Below, in pieces: positions 12,601 through 23,520 of a stretch of 64,000 bases of DNA. Each line of letters begins with the position of its first letter. Position 1 is the first letter of the stretch. Below the pieces are notes generated by a model that was not told the DNA's origin, ran no database searches, and saw nothing but the letters and a program-made list of their open reading frames with translations. The position numbers and the translations under genes were made by a program. The stretch lies in contig NC_134418.1 of assembly GCF_030867145.1 (NCBI RefSeq), positions 7,126,802-7,190,801 of the forward strand, given 5' to 3'. Origin of the DNA: Opisthocomus hoazin (Eukaryota > Chordata > Aves > Opisthocomiformes > Opisthocomidae).

Positions 12601-14067
12601 CCACAGTTTCAATTCCTTGCCTATGTTCCTCCCTCCGCCCATGAAGACAGGCGCTTCCAAAGAGCAGCTTATCCCGTCATAAAGGGAGGATGAACTCTAC
12701 TTAGGATCAGGAGAATAAACTGCCCACTGAAACCAGCGGGAGCCCACACAGGTAGCATCACTTCAATGTTTCATCTGGAGACAACTGGAGAGCCCTGCAA
12801 GAACATCAAGCCTGATGTTCACATCTGCTTGATGGCGTTTTGAGATCCAGATTCTTGTAACATTGTTTAATTGACAAAACCTATTTTCTCTTTATTTTGC
12901 CAAAATCTGCTCTATTTCAGGTAGACATGACAAGTATCACAGCCTCCTGAAGGTGTGAATTTCACACATCTCAGCAGGCCTCACAGCAGCTTTACTCACT
13001 CACCAACATGCTTTGATGCCCAGTGAAATAAACCCAGCTCCTAAACCAGTTTCCGTAACTCATCTCTAAGCAGCAGCGACAATAGCAATGGCATCAAAGC
13101 CAGCAGCACCTGGTTTCTGACATGCCCAGGAAAAGGGGGCTTTCTTTGCAAAGGAGAAGTAGAAAAACAATGAACAGGAAAGCCAGGAAGGGCCAACCAA
13201 AGAAATAAATAGCAGTCTGGTGAAACTGTTGCTATGGCATGTGCAAAGCTCCAGGAAGCATCACCCATACCCATGTGCAAGCGGTCACCTGGAGGCAGCA
13301 GCAAGGGCCCTCTCCGTTGAAGCTTGCAAGGGTTTTTTCGTCAGGGCAGCAGCCGCTGCGGTTAGAGAAGAAAACCACAAGCATGGGGCTCTCTCGGCGA
13401 GTTTCAGATCACAGACCACCTGCCTTGCACAAAGCTGCTTTTGCAGAGCAATTGCAAGGAGAAGGAACGAACACCTGAAGAGCTCAGCTGTCTGTCAGCC
13501 ATGCATGTGCTCGGAGATCAGAAATACGCGTGGATCCATGCCGTGAAACACCCCTGCCTTGCGTGCTGGGTAACAAAACACGGGGTGTTCTGCCATCCGC
13601 ACGAGACCCCTTGAGTGCGCACGAGCGAAGGCGGCAGAACCCCCACCAAGAAACGCGACCTGGGGCCTGTGGCCAAAGCACGGGGCTTGACCGTGATGTC
13701 TGCGGAGCTGGAGCTGCTGTGGGCTCCTGGCCGGGCAGGAGACAGCAGGCTGCGGTGGCTGACCCCACCTCGGGCACGAGCATCGTCAGTCTGAACCTCT
13801 CGGGAAGCCATCGAGGCAAAATCCTTGAGGCACCATTAAGAACAAATAACGATAGATGAACCCAAATTCTGGATTAGAACTGAATTTCTTCAGAATTTTT
13901 TGCCCCCCCTTCATTTTGCCGCAGATGCCGAACACCGCATCTTTACCCAAGAGGGTCCTGATGACATCACATCCTCTCCGAAGAGCGACGCAGCCTCCCA
14001 AGTCAAGCGAGAAAGATCACCTCCGCTCCGCCGCGCCGTCCCCGAGGTCGGCCACCCCTAGCAGAAG
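9671..14067. other. upstream region of CD8A
   Basis: This is mostly unique sequence. A CpG-rich coding-like block sits at about 10320-10650 (separate entry). The last 150 bases before the CD8A ATG are GC-rich, but no TATA box or clear promoter motif is visible. No other gene is recognised. Confidence 0.5.
10320..10650 (-). pseudogene. unidentified coding-like block, decayed
   Basis: On the - strand one frame reads as plausible protein for about 65 codons (MSQDMGVMLVQKEHQNDR, then PTMSPRSAPEGLPIAKQ) and continues in the same frame with protein-like stretches (RSVADDEQMLLDTRK; TRGGTPDGVRFSIGD), with a few interruptions overall. It is CpG-rich in an AT-rich neighbourhood. I do not recognise the protein. 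It may be a decayed gene, a transposon remnant or simply an odd non-coding block. A short palindrome AACACCGTCCGGTGTT lies at 10337-10352. Confidence 0.25.
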
Positions 14068-14113
14068 ATGGCCGGGTCTCCTGCACTGCTCCTCCTGCTC
14101 GCTCTGGGGCTCT
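14068..14113 (+). CDS. CD8A: CD8A coding exon 1 (signal peptide)
   Basis: The exon runs from the ATG through 15 codons plus one base, encoding the hydrophobic leader [15 protein letters not shown]. The donor is GTGAGT at 14114. The split codon is completed as TGC (Cys16) by exon 2. Confidence 0.93.
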
Positions 14114-17100
14114 GTGAGTACGGACACAGGGCTGCGCGGCACCTTCACCGCGAGGGGTGAGCAAACCCCTTCTGCTGAATCCGAGAAATCAGGCTAAATA
14201 GATAAAGGGAAATAAAGAGCAAACCAAAAAGGCTGACTTTGAGGTTTGCTCAGTAGCTGCGGAGGTGAAGGCGGCACTGCCTCGGCCGGCGTAGGGCAGC
14301 CGAGGGGTGGCTGCAGCATCACGCGCACCGGGAAGGGAGCCCGGCCGGAGAAATGGTTCTGCAGGGGAGAGGGAAGGGGGAAAAAGGGTGTTGAGCAGTC
14401 AGTGTTTTTAGGGAGTCACTTCAGATAAGCTGGGAAGGGGTAACATCCCTGAGCGGGCGGCTGAAGGGCAGCACCCATCTCTAAAGCCCGGGTGGCTGAG
14501 CACTCTCCACGCATGATCCCAGCAAGGACTCCAATAAAAACCTTCAAGCCATCTGGCCCTCCCTTTGCATCTGACCTCGCACCCCGTGGACAGGGAGCGA
14601 GGCTTGCCCAGGGGGACATGGCTCTTCCCAAGTAGTTCCCACGAGGATTTCTCTCCCGCAGGCTGTCCTGGGGTCCACGGCCAGAGCTACAGTATGACGG
14701 TCAGGTTTCGTGACAGCAGCGTCACACACCCCCAGGTGGGACAGCGGCTGGAGCTGGAATGTCTGACCACTAAGGATGACAGCGGCGCATTCTGGGTCCG
14801 CCAGGACAAGGATGGGACCCTTCACTTCATCGTCTTTATCTCCTCCTTGTCCCGGACCACCTTCGAGTGGAGCCAGAAGACGTCCACACGCTTCGAGGCA
14901 ATGAAAGACAGCAAGTTCTACCGGTTGGTAGTGAAGTCTTTCAAGCCGCGGGACGATGGGAACTATTTCTGCCTCATGAACAGCAACCAAGTGCTGTACT
15001 TCAGCCCTGGCCTGCCTGCCTTCCTCCCAGGTCAGCAACACCTCTGCCCAACCTCCCTTAGCTCTGCCAAAACGCCCAGCACCTCCTGCCCGTGCCTTTT
15101 TTAATCCGTCACCTCTTCCACAATCCCATTTTGCCTGCTTGCTTGCCCAAGGTATCTCGCGACCAACACATCAGTCCTCCCGCCGGAGGCCCCCTGCTTG
15201 CTGTCTCTTCTCGTGGTACAGCTCCTGCCCAAAGGCAATGACCGTCGGGCAGACCCAGCATCCCCCCATCCCCACTTCTCCATCCCATTCGTGGCTCTAA
15301 AGGGATGAGACTAAAGCAAAGTCCACCACCACTCCCTCCTTCCTCACATAGGTCCCAAAAGTCCTACCAACCTCTGGGTCCTCAGGCTTTCTGAGGGTGG
15401 TAGCAGAAAGCAAGAAATAAGGAGCCTGCAGCTGCTTACTGGGTCATGGCAAACCCTGCTTAGGAGAAGTCTCTTCCAAGGTGGGCTTTATGAAGTTCCT
15501 CTGGAGCTGAGCCTTCTGCTAGCTACAGCAGCAGCCGTGCCCCGGCAGCGGTGGGAGAGAGCTCTTTTATTATAGTTCCCCGTACGCTGTATTCATCCAT
15601 TTTCCCTTACAGTCACCACCACAGCGGCACCCACCACCCCGGCACCCGCCACTCAGCATGGCGTCACCACAAAGGACCCCTGCCTGAAGACCCCGGACCC
15701 AGGTAGCCCAGCTGCAGGGAGGGAGAGGGGAAGAGCTGGGCTCGGGTCCACTGACACCAAGGGGGATCCTGCAGGCGTTCTGGGGTGGGGGCAGACTGAA
15801 AATCCTTAGAGCTTTATCAGAGTTGGGTAACTGGGTACATGCGGCTGGAAGGACTAAACTCCAGTGTTTCACCCGCGTAGGAAAGGCTGAGGATGATGCA
15901 AAAAGCAGGAGCATGTCTCACGCCTGGGCATACGGGGAAGAGGTGGAGGGAAGGCAGAACCTGTGGGGCTGGGGCTGGTTTTAGCCTGGTTTAGGCTACG
16001 TGTCCCCCCTCAAGCCTCCAGGAAAATGCAGAGAGCAGCAGCACTAACAAATGCCCACGCTGCACGCGCTTGGGGACGTCGCTGGTGGGCCAGGGCAGCC
16101 CTCTGCTCCGCCACCAGCCTCGCTGAACAGCAGGCAGGTCCCCTGGCTCCACCAGAGCCGGCCGTAGCACCAGCCATGACCTTTCCTCTTCTTTACTCCT
16201 GCAGAGACCAGCAAGGAGAAAGAGCTGAATTTCTTCTGCGACATCTTCATCTGGGTTCCTTTGTCAGGCGCCTGCCTCCTGCTCCTCATCGGCCTGGCAG
16301 TGACCATCGTGCTGTGCCAACGTAAGACTCGCCCATAACCCCCGTAGATATCCCTCTAACCTGAAAGCGCAGCCCTCGGGGCAGGGATCTTCTAGCTTGG
16401 CCCTTTACGTAGGCAGCAGGCACCCAGGACACGCTCCACGCAAGAGAAGGACCGCTGTTAAAACCAGCGTCTGTGTTTCCCTCAGCAGTAGGCTTAGGCT
16501 GAAAAATAACTATCAAATTAGAATCATAGAATTATTTAGAAAAGACCTTTAAGGAAGAAAAGCAGATTATAAATAGAGCAAAATTATCAAACTGTATTGG
16601 CTGCACCATCAGCTGTATCGGAGGGTAAAATACCAGAACCTGAAATACTTTAACAAAATAGGGTAAACTGCTCCAGTACCAGGCTTACAAATCCAAATGC
16701 TGAGACTCCCAGCAGCAGCCTGAGCTGTAACCAAATGAGCAACTTAATTACACAGGTTCTGAGACTGGTACGGTTAAAGCAGGAATGCAAAATCTCTGGG
16801 GAGACAAAAGCCCTTTGGTGAAATTTCACGTTTCAAATGTCTTTAAGTTACCCTGAGCAAGCAGTGAGTGTGAATGTATTTAAATCAATTTAGCACTCGC
16901 TGAAACCAGTTGAACTTTCCTTCGGGGAGTGCCCCGATACCCCAGAAGTTCCACCAATGTCATTAAACCAGCTCAGCTCGTTTGCCCGGAACACCAAAGT
17001 GTTTTGCTGCTGAATTAACCCAAGTAAATCCTCACTGACCCCACAGCCTGGAGCTGATGCGAGATGAGTTTACCAGCTGACCTGGTTTAAAAAAAGAAAA

Positions 17101-20100
17101 AATACAATTTTCAGCATCCTTCAGCCTGAAAAATACTGATCACCATGGTCTGCAGCAGTAGGAAGGAACACATGAAAAAAACACTGACGAGCCACAGGCA
17201 AAAATCATTCTTCTCGAGGGAAATAGCTGATGGTGCAGCAGAGCACCTGGAATTGGTCCAAACTCCCTCTGAAGTCACCAGGAGCCCTCCACATGCACCA
17301 GGATTCCCCAGTTACCTGCAATATCGTTAACCTACAAACGCCAGTCTCCGGTGATTTATTTCTGCCTTTTGCTGCTGATGGGAGTTATCAGTGAAAAGCC
17401 ATCAGCTGCAATTAATTTCTGCAGCCGGCAGCCCGGGCCCTCAAGGACAGGTTTTTACCTTGTGTTAAAATTAATGGCTGGACACCATATTTTGCCAAAT
17501 ACCTCCCAAAGTAACAACACAGACACTGAAACGGGGAAGGGCATCGTTCAACGTGGTTGCCCACTGCGTGGCATCGTTGCTGCTCGCCTGCTGTAGAAAT
17601 TAATTGCTGCGAATGGATTTTCAGCAACATGCCGAAGTCACTGGAGACTGCAAAGAAACCAATCCACTGTCAGCGTTCCCAGGCTGACCCGGCTACTGTT
17701 ACTCACGTGAAAACACTGAAGTGGACTGCCGGGGAACCGTGAGCTGCAGCACCGCTCACTTGCACGGCTCTCCTCAAAAATAAGCTTGGCTCATCCGCTG
17801 CCAGTCTCACAGACAGCGAGCTGCTAGGGAACGCCAGCACTGCCCTGCTGCAGCGTTTCTTTACCAAGTTGTGATTCGGTATCTCTGAACTAAAATGTTT
17901 TCTTTTTTATTTTAGAAACCAGAAGACGAAGATGCAGATGTAAAAGGTTAGTAAGTGACCGGTGGCGGCATTTCTCTCTTAAACTTGGCAGCATCTCGCC
18001 CTCAAGCGATAAAGCAGGCAGGTGCCAACAAGCGACCTAAAAATTCTTCATCCGATATACAGTGGATGGGAGGGGGCTGTGTAATGAATTAAGGGCAAGA
18101 AAGAGAAATAAGGTTCTCTTCTGTGTTTGTTGGTTGTTTTTAAGTAATTCAAAACACTGAGCATTGACGCTGCAGTAGGTGCTGAACAGAAAGACAGGAG
18201 GTGTTTGCGGCAGCCTAAAAGCGTTGTGCATCACCCCATGCGCATAACGAACATCACGTTTGTGCGCTCCCAACGCACTACTTCAACTTCATCCCTCCCC
18301 AAACTGTTCATTTGATTTCCTCACCGGTCCTTCAGGATGTGCCCATGGATTAGATGCACGTTATTGCACCCCGAATCCCCCACTGCACAATTTTGGACCA
18401 GCATCACTTTGGCTTTATGCCTCCATGGCCCCAACAGGCACTAAGTAACAGCAGCAGAGGCTGATGCAGCTCTAGGTGGCTTTCCTGGGAAACAGCAATG
18501 CAGATATGTATAGCTTTAGAGTTAACCTATTTTCTAGGGCAGACAGGAATCCTTTTTTACGCTTTCCCTCCTGCCTCCCCAAACCCACCCATCACCCTGA
18601 GTCACCAGGAAAACACTATCGGAGTAAGAATTGCAATTTGCCAGTTTGGAACAAGAAATCCTTTTGCCCGCAAGTAACACGTGCTTTGCTTCTGCAAACC
18701 GACCTCCCCGCAGCCGGTTTCTTCACCTCCCGCTCTGCAGAAAACGGCTTCTGCAGTTCTGCAAGCCTTGTGCCGAGAGAGCACCCCAGGGCTCGCGAGC
18801 GCTCCAGCACCCAAGTGCTGGAGCTGCTGCTGTGGCCAGGCCAGCGCTGGGACGGAACCTGGAAAAGCTGGGTTGTGAGACAGTTTGGAGCAGTATGTTC
18901 ATACCTCTGGAGCCGCCTTCTCTGCAAATCAAGCATCTTCAAGATCAGATGAAGTCATATGCCTTGTTACACATCCTTGGGTTTTGTAGTAAAAAAGTTA
19001 ATAGTTTCTTAGTTGTCCAAATTAGTATGATCACTCAGAAAGAACCTCTTTCCCCCTACGTTAATAGAAAAGGCATTTCTACAATCTGTTGTGGTTTTTT
19101 TAAAGGCAGAACACATCAGAAATCAGTGCCTGAAGAGTAACAACATTCTGTGATTCTATTCTATGGTTCTACGATTTCAGGGAAGAGGCAGCGAGCAGCA
19201 GTGCCTTCTGCCCTGTGGGTGCAATCTTCCTAAGTACGTATCAGCATACAGCTGCCCCCCCAGACCTGCATTTCTTTTACCTGTCTGAAAAAGGGAGCAG
19301 CCTGTCATTTTTACGACGCGTATTTATTATACCCAGTGCTCTTCTGATCCTCGCCTGGCTTTCCAAGGGCGAAACGATAACAAAGAGCGCTTCTTGCAGC
19401 CTTGTTTAGGACGAGGCTTGCATTCTTCACTTATCTCAACCCCTGTCGCCAGCCTCCTGCAAAGATGTGCTGTCCCTAAGGGGAAAAACACGCTGCAGAG
19501 CTCTTTAGTTTTGCACCGATGGAGTGGTTGGGTTACAAAAGCCTCAGGAAATCACCTCACCAAGGACAGCTTTCCTTCCGCGGCACTAACATGGCAGAGT
19601 TCTGGCTTAAGCAACTGTAGCGTATTTAAGCTTTTATTTGGAGAGGAAGTTCCTGCTGCTCTGAGCAGTCCCCGCTTATTGAAATGAAGCTCTTTGGAAG
19701 TTAATAGTGCAATTCACTCAATTAAAGAGTGCCTCGGGATCTGGCCTGGGATTCTTGCTGGCAGCTGAAGGATTCATTTTCTGCCACAAATTAATCTTCA
19801 GTGAAAAAGGATGCCAAATCTCCAACTCATTAAATCAGCGTAAAACTATCAGTTGCTGGAGACCAGTAATTTCGATCATTCTGGGAACACGCTGGTAGTC
19901 TAGAAAGCTTCCTTTTAAACTCCTCTGCAGGAAACTGTCTGGCAACAAGAACAAGGCCTTATGAATTGATAACAGCTTCCCCAACTCCAGAAAAGCCCCC
20001 AGCTCTTCTTTCTTCATTCATTTCTGAACACGGAGAAAGGCTTGATGAGAGGACAGGAGTGTGCAAAAGTCAGCGGTAAATTCTCAATAGGGCCCCCCCC

Positions 20101-20406
20101 CTTTTGTTTTTTTTAATTTGTGCAACAATTGATTAGCAGTGTATCTTAAGGAAGTCCTTCTACTGGCTGTCACTAGCTGAAATGTTGGCAGGTCCTTCGC
20201 CAGCACAAAGAGGATTTAGGAACACTTTCCAGCCTGCTCTTGGAGGTCCTTGGCTGCAGACCAAGGCCAAACGAGCTGACCAGCAGCCATACATTAATTG
20301 CCTTCTTGTTCCTTCCACACCAAAGCAAATCAAACCCTTTTCTCTCTCTAGACCTGCAAATGGGAAGCCCAATGTGAAACCGAGCACGCCAAGCCGACAT
20401 GTGTAA
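14068..20406 (+). CDS. CD8A: CD8 alpha chain, T-cell co-receptor (six coding exons)
   Basis: Coding exons 14068-14113, 14662-15030, 15613-15702, 16205-16321, 17916-17946 and 20352-20406 join in frame with GT-AG introns to 235 codons plus TAA. The product is a type I membrane glycoprotein that binds MHC class I and brings Lck to the T-cell receptor. Residues 1-22 are a signal peptide ([19 protein letters not shown] onward). About 23-138 form one V-type Ig domain with Cys49 and Cys119 (in DDGNYFC) as the disulphide pair and Trp60 in FWVRQ. Residues 139-168 are a Thr/Pro-rich hinge starting [13 protein letters not shown]. About 182-205 span the membrane ([18 protein letters not shown]). The short tail is basic with C214-R-C216, the expected Lck-binding cysteine pair. 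The first ATG has a good context (A at -3, G at +4). I see no N-glycosylation sequon. The identity rests on remembered chicken and mammalian CD8A; a recent CD8A-like paralogue could not be told apart by eye. Confidence 0.95.
14114..14661 (+). other. CD8A: CD8A intron 1
   Basis: This is a 548-base phase-1 intron with donor GTGAGT and acceptor CTCTCCCGCAG. I see no repeat or other element in it. Confidence 0.85.
14662..15030 (+). CDS. CD8A: CD8A coding exon 2 (Ig V domain)
   Basis: The 369-base exon begins after CTCTCCCGCAG and ends at CTCCCAG before GTCAGC, phase 1 on both sides, as usual for an Ig-domain exon. It carries residues 16-138: the end of the signal peptide and the whole V domain, with LELEC (B strand), FWVRQDKDG (C strand) and DDGNYFC (F strand). 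The tail [12 protein letters not shown] leads into the hinge. Confidence 0.95.
15031..15612 (+). other. CD8A: CD8A intron 2
   Basis: This is a 582-base phase-1 intron with donor GTCAGC, a little weaker than the others, and an acceptor in CCCTTACAG. Nothing else is recognised inside. Confidence 0.8.
15613..15702 (+). CDS. CD8A: CD8A coding exon 3 (hinge/stalk)
   Basis: The 90-base exon encodes residues 139-168, rich in Thr, Ala and Pro ([15 protein letters not shown] onward), as expected for the O-glycosylated stalk that holds the Ig domain away from the membrane. One cysteine lies in DPCLK and could form the inter-chain disulphide. The donor is GTAGCC. Confidence 0.92.
15703..16204 (+). other. 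CD8A: CD8A intron 3
   Basis: This is a 502-base phase-1 intron ending in CTCCTGCAG. No element is recognised inside. Confidence 0.8.
16205..16321 (+). CDS. CD8A: CD8A coding exon 4 (transmembrane)
   Basis: The 117-base exon encodes a short juxtamembrane segment ([13 protein letters not shown]) and the membrane span [20 protein letters not shown], ending LCQ. The motif CDIFIWVPL is typical of CD8 alpha chains. The donor is GTAAGA. Confidence 0.94.
16322..17915 (+). other. CD8A: CD8A intron 4
   Basis: This is a 1594-base intron with acceptor TTTTATTTTAG. Near its 5' end, at about 16518-16553, it holds a short degenerate CR1 3' tail (listed separately). The rest looks unique and without genes. 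Confidence 0.8.
16518..16553 (-). mobile_element. CR1 LINE 3'-tail fragment
   Basis: About 36 bases read AGAATCATAGAATT, then a decayed match to the usual CR1 continuation before GACCTTTAAGG. This is the reverse complement of a CR1 3' end. It is short and diverged, so an old remnant. Confidence 0.5.
17916..17946 (+). CDS. CD8A: CD8A coding exon 5 (basic tail with CxC)
   Basis: This 31-base micro-exon lies between TTTTAG and GTTAGT. With the flanking split codons it encodes [11 protein letters not shown]. The basic stretch with two cysteines one residue apart corresponds to the Lck-binding segment of the CD8 alpha tail. Exact phase agreement with exons 4 and 6 supports it despite its small size. 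Confidence 0.9.
17947..20351 (+). other. CD8A: CD8A intron 5
   Basis: This is a 2405-base phase-2 intron with acceptor TCTCTCTCTAG. It contains a 10-bp-arm hairpin at 18801-18824 and a short CR1-like tail at about 19145-19180. Everything else looks unique and non-coding. Confidence 0.8.
19145..19180 (+). mobile_element. CR1 LINE 3'-tail fragment
   Basis: The sequence ATTCTGTGATTCTATTCTAT followed by GGTTCTACGATT is a worn version of the CR1 3' terminal microsatellite in the + orientation. No body sequence precedes it. Confidence 0.45.
20352..20406 (+). CDS. CD8A: CD8A coding exon 6 (C terminus and stop)
   Basis: The exon completes Arg218 and encodes [17 protein letters not shown], then TAA at 20404-20406. 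The ending resembles the mammalian CD8A C terminus (KPSLSARYV), which supports it as the terminal coding exon. Confidence 0.9.
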
Positions 20407-22321
20407 GCACCTGCACCGTCCGGCTTCCGGGTCATCTCCTGGGAGCTGTCACCGCATAAGCCCATCACCTACGTCACCTATAATGCTACTTCTCACGCAC
20501 CCTACCCCAACGAATCGGAAAAGACAAGATGGAGCAGAGACACACGGAAAGCAAGCAGGGACTTTTTCTGTGAACTGCATGCTAAAGCACAGCTCCTTCC
20601 GAAACCTGAGTTGTTTCAAATCAATTCCCAAGGCCAAACGCCACCTCTACTCCCACCGACAGCTCTCTGTGGTTTAGGCAAAAGAAACAGATCAATCCTG
20701 ATGCTGACACGTATCAGTGATAAACCGATGAGAAATAAGCATATTAGCCTCACCTTTCCTCAAGAGTGTCTAATAATTCTTTCTGAACGCAGCCAAAAGT
20801 TGAATTTGCTACAAGATTACTTCAAACTGCAAGCCCTCACTTAACACATCCCCTGTTCGTGGTGCCACGCATCTCCTAGGAGTTTTACTGTTTCATATAA
20901 TATAACACAGGGCTGCACTGAGAAGGTAAATATGGATTCCAGGGCCTTACTTTACAGGTTTTCACAGTCCTGGGGGTTACTGTTTCGCTCTTGCTGTCCT
21001 TGTTCTGCTGCTAGCCCCAATTCCACCGATTTCAGCAGGTTTGCTTCAGCAAGGCAGGTGGGATTCTCTCTTTCTGGAAGAAATGATTGACTGGTAAAAA
21101 AGAAAAGGTCTTTAGTCACTTGCTTCAGTTAAGCAGGACTTTTAGCATACTGACCTGGGACATGTTGACTGACTACAATGAGTTCAGTTTTTTCAGCTCT
21201 GTATTTGATATATTTCCTTACTACACTTGCAAATCAAGAACTGAGAAAAAAAAAAAATAAAACAGTGTTTCTAATTAGACTCACTACTATTTATTTCTTT
21301 ATTCAGTTCCTAGCCTCAGAAAAGCTAAAATCCTTCGTGAAGATAGTAAATGAGGGTTTGAGGAAGTCTCGGGTAAGCGAAAAGGCAGTGATTTACATAC
21401 CAGCCTGAGCTTTAGGATGCCATATTTCAGCTTCCAGCTTACCACTACCTAAAATGATCTAAAATTATTTTCCCAGGGAATTGCAAGATGGGCCTGTTAA
21501 CGCTCCCCCATCCCAGGGAGGTGCCAAGAAGGTGGATGAGATAAAGGCTCTGGAGGTACTCCGGTATTCTTGCCAAGGGGCTGATAAAAACCTGGGAAAC
21601 AAACAGAATGAAAGAAATGCTTTGCTAGTCTCCTCCTCTGCAAACAAGCTGGGAGAGAAATTCAGAGAGAAACAAAGTTCTTCCAAACTTAGGTTTTTGT
21701 AATACTTAATAAAAAAAAAAAAATTAGGGACTAGATAAGTGTACCTAAACAACAGCAGGCAAATACTGGATGACAACTACATGTATCTAGACACATTATA
21801 AAGAAAGATTTAACAGAAAAGCCTTAACATTGGAACGTCTGTGAGTTCACAGGGATGAAGAGACACTGAGGCACACTCGATCTGTTAGGGGTGACCTCGT
21901 TCAAGCCGCAGGTGCTGAGCAGGGAAGCAGCGAGGCTCTCGCCGCACCTGCAGTGCCAGGCTGCCCGTTGCAGAGGCAGCTTAGCACCAACGCGCAGCTG
22001 CGTTCTTACAACAACACGGAGCAGATCTACTGAACAACATGTTTCTAGGCAGACTAGGTCCAACATTTAGCCCTGTTTTAATATAATATGTTTACCTAAA
22101 TCAGTCCGATCTCATCCTACAGTTCGCTCTAACCATGCAGATGAAAAGCTCACACCTTTTCTCTCTCTCCTATGAGCATCAATTTTATTATTAGCTAGTC
22201 CCGGAGTCTCTTGTTGACTTAGTTTGAGCTAAAAGTTTTCACTTATACAGCCTTAACTCTCAAAATGTTTCTGCAGAACAAGTTGCAAGAGGCAGCAACA
22301 TCACTACCTCACTGGCAGCAT
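20407..22321 (+). other. CD8A 3' UTR and downstream flank
   Basis: There is no further coding sequence. The stretch begins as the CD8A 3' UTR, but the cleavage site is uncertain. AATAAA hexamers on the + strand lie at 21256-21261 and 21708-21713, both beside A-rich runs. The rest is unremarkable. Confidence 0.5.
21708..21713 (+). terminator. candidate polyadenylation signal for CD8A
   Basis: An AATAAA hexamer lies about 1.3 kb after the CD8A stop. It is embedded in an A-run, so it could be chance. A second hexamer at 21256-21261 is equally possible. Confidence 0.25.
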
Positions 22322-23520
22322 TATAGAATCGTAGAAAGTTTTGGGTCGGAAAGGACCCCTAGAGGTCATCTAGTCCAACCCCCCCGCAGCGAGCAGGGAC
22401 ACCGCTAACTAGATCAGGTTGCTCAGAGCCCTGTCCAACCTGGTCTTGAATGTTTCCAGGGATGGGGCCTCCACTACCTCTCTGGGCAACCCGTTCCAGT
22501 GTTTCACCACCCTCATTGTAAAGAATTTCTTCCTTATATCCAGCCTAAACCTACCCTGTTTTAGTTTAAAACCATTACCCCTCGTCCTGTCACTGCTGTC
22601 TCTACTAAAAAGATTGTCCCCATCTTTCCTATAGGCTCCCTTTAAGTACTGAAAGGCTGCAATCAGGTCTCCCCGCAGCCTTCTCTTCTCCAGGCTGAAC
22701 AAGCCCAACTCTCTCAGCCTGTCCTCATAGGAGAGGGGCTCCAGCCCTCGGATCATTTTCTTAGCCCTCCTTTGGACCCGCTCCAACAGTTCCATGTCCT
22801 TCTTGTGCTGAGGGCTCCAGAGCTGAACGCAGTACTCCAGGTGAGGTCTCACCAGAGCAGAGTAGAGGGGCAGAATCACCTCTCTCGACCTGCTGGCCAC
22901 ACTTCTCCTGATGCAGCCCAGGACACAGTTTGCCCTCTGGGCTGCCAGCGCACATTGCCGGCTCATGTCCAGCCTTTCATCTATCAGTACCCCCAAGTCC
23001 CTCTCAGCAGAGCTGCTCTCGATCCTTTCATCCCCCAGTCTGCATTGATAGTGGGGATTACCCCGATTCAGGTGTAGGACCTTGCACTTGGCCTTGTTGA
23101 ACCTCATGAGGTTCACACAGGCCCACCTCTCCAGCTTGTCCAGGTCCCTCTGGATGGCATCCCGTCCTTCTGGTGTCTCAGCCGTACCACTCAGCTTGGT
23201 GTCATCTGCAAACTTGCTGAGGGTACACTCGATGTTGCTGTCCATGTCATTGATGAATATATTGAACAGCACCGGTCCCAGTACGGACCCCTGAGGGACT
23301 CCACTCGTCACTGGTCTCCATCTGGACATTGAGCCGTTGACCACTACCCTTTGGCTGCGACCATCCAACCAATTCCTTATCCACCGAATGGCCCACCCAT
23401 CAAATCCATGGCTCTCCAATTTAGAGAGAAGGATGTTGTGGGGGACCGTGCCAAAAGCTTTACAAAAATCCAGATAGATGACGTCCATTGGTTTTCCCTT
23501 GTCCACTCTTGTTGTTACAC
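22322..23520 (-). mobile_element. CR1 LINE, 5'-truncated, reverse-transcriptase frame open
   Basis: Read on the - strand, this is the 3' part of CR1 ORF2: palm and thumb of the reverse transcriptase with motifs [28 protein letters not shown] and FADDTKLSG, then the typical C-terminal half ([59 protein letters not shown]; the end at LSNLI and stop). The CR1 3' tail lies at 22322 onward. CR1 similarity begins near 23520 at about GVTTRVDKG. The endonuclease and first part of the RT are absent, so the copy cannot move by itself. There are no stops across about 370 CR1 codons, which suggests a fairly recent insertion. Its sequence differs clearly from the subfamily seen at 7.8-9.7, 43 and 62.8 kb. 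Confidence 0.95.
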
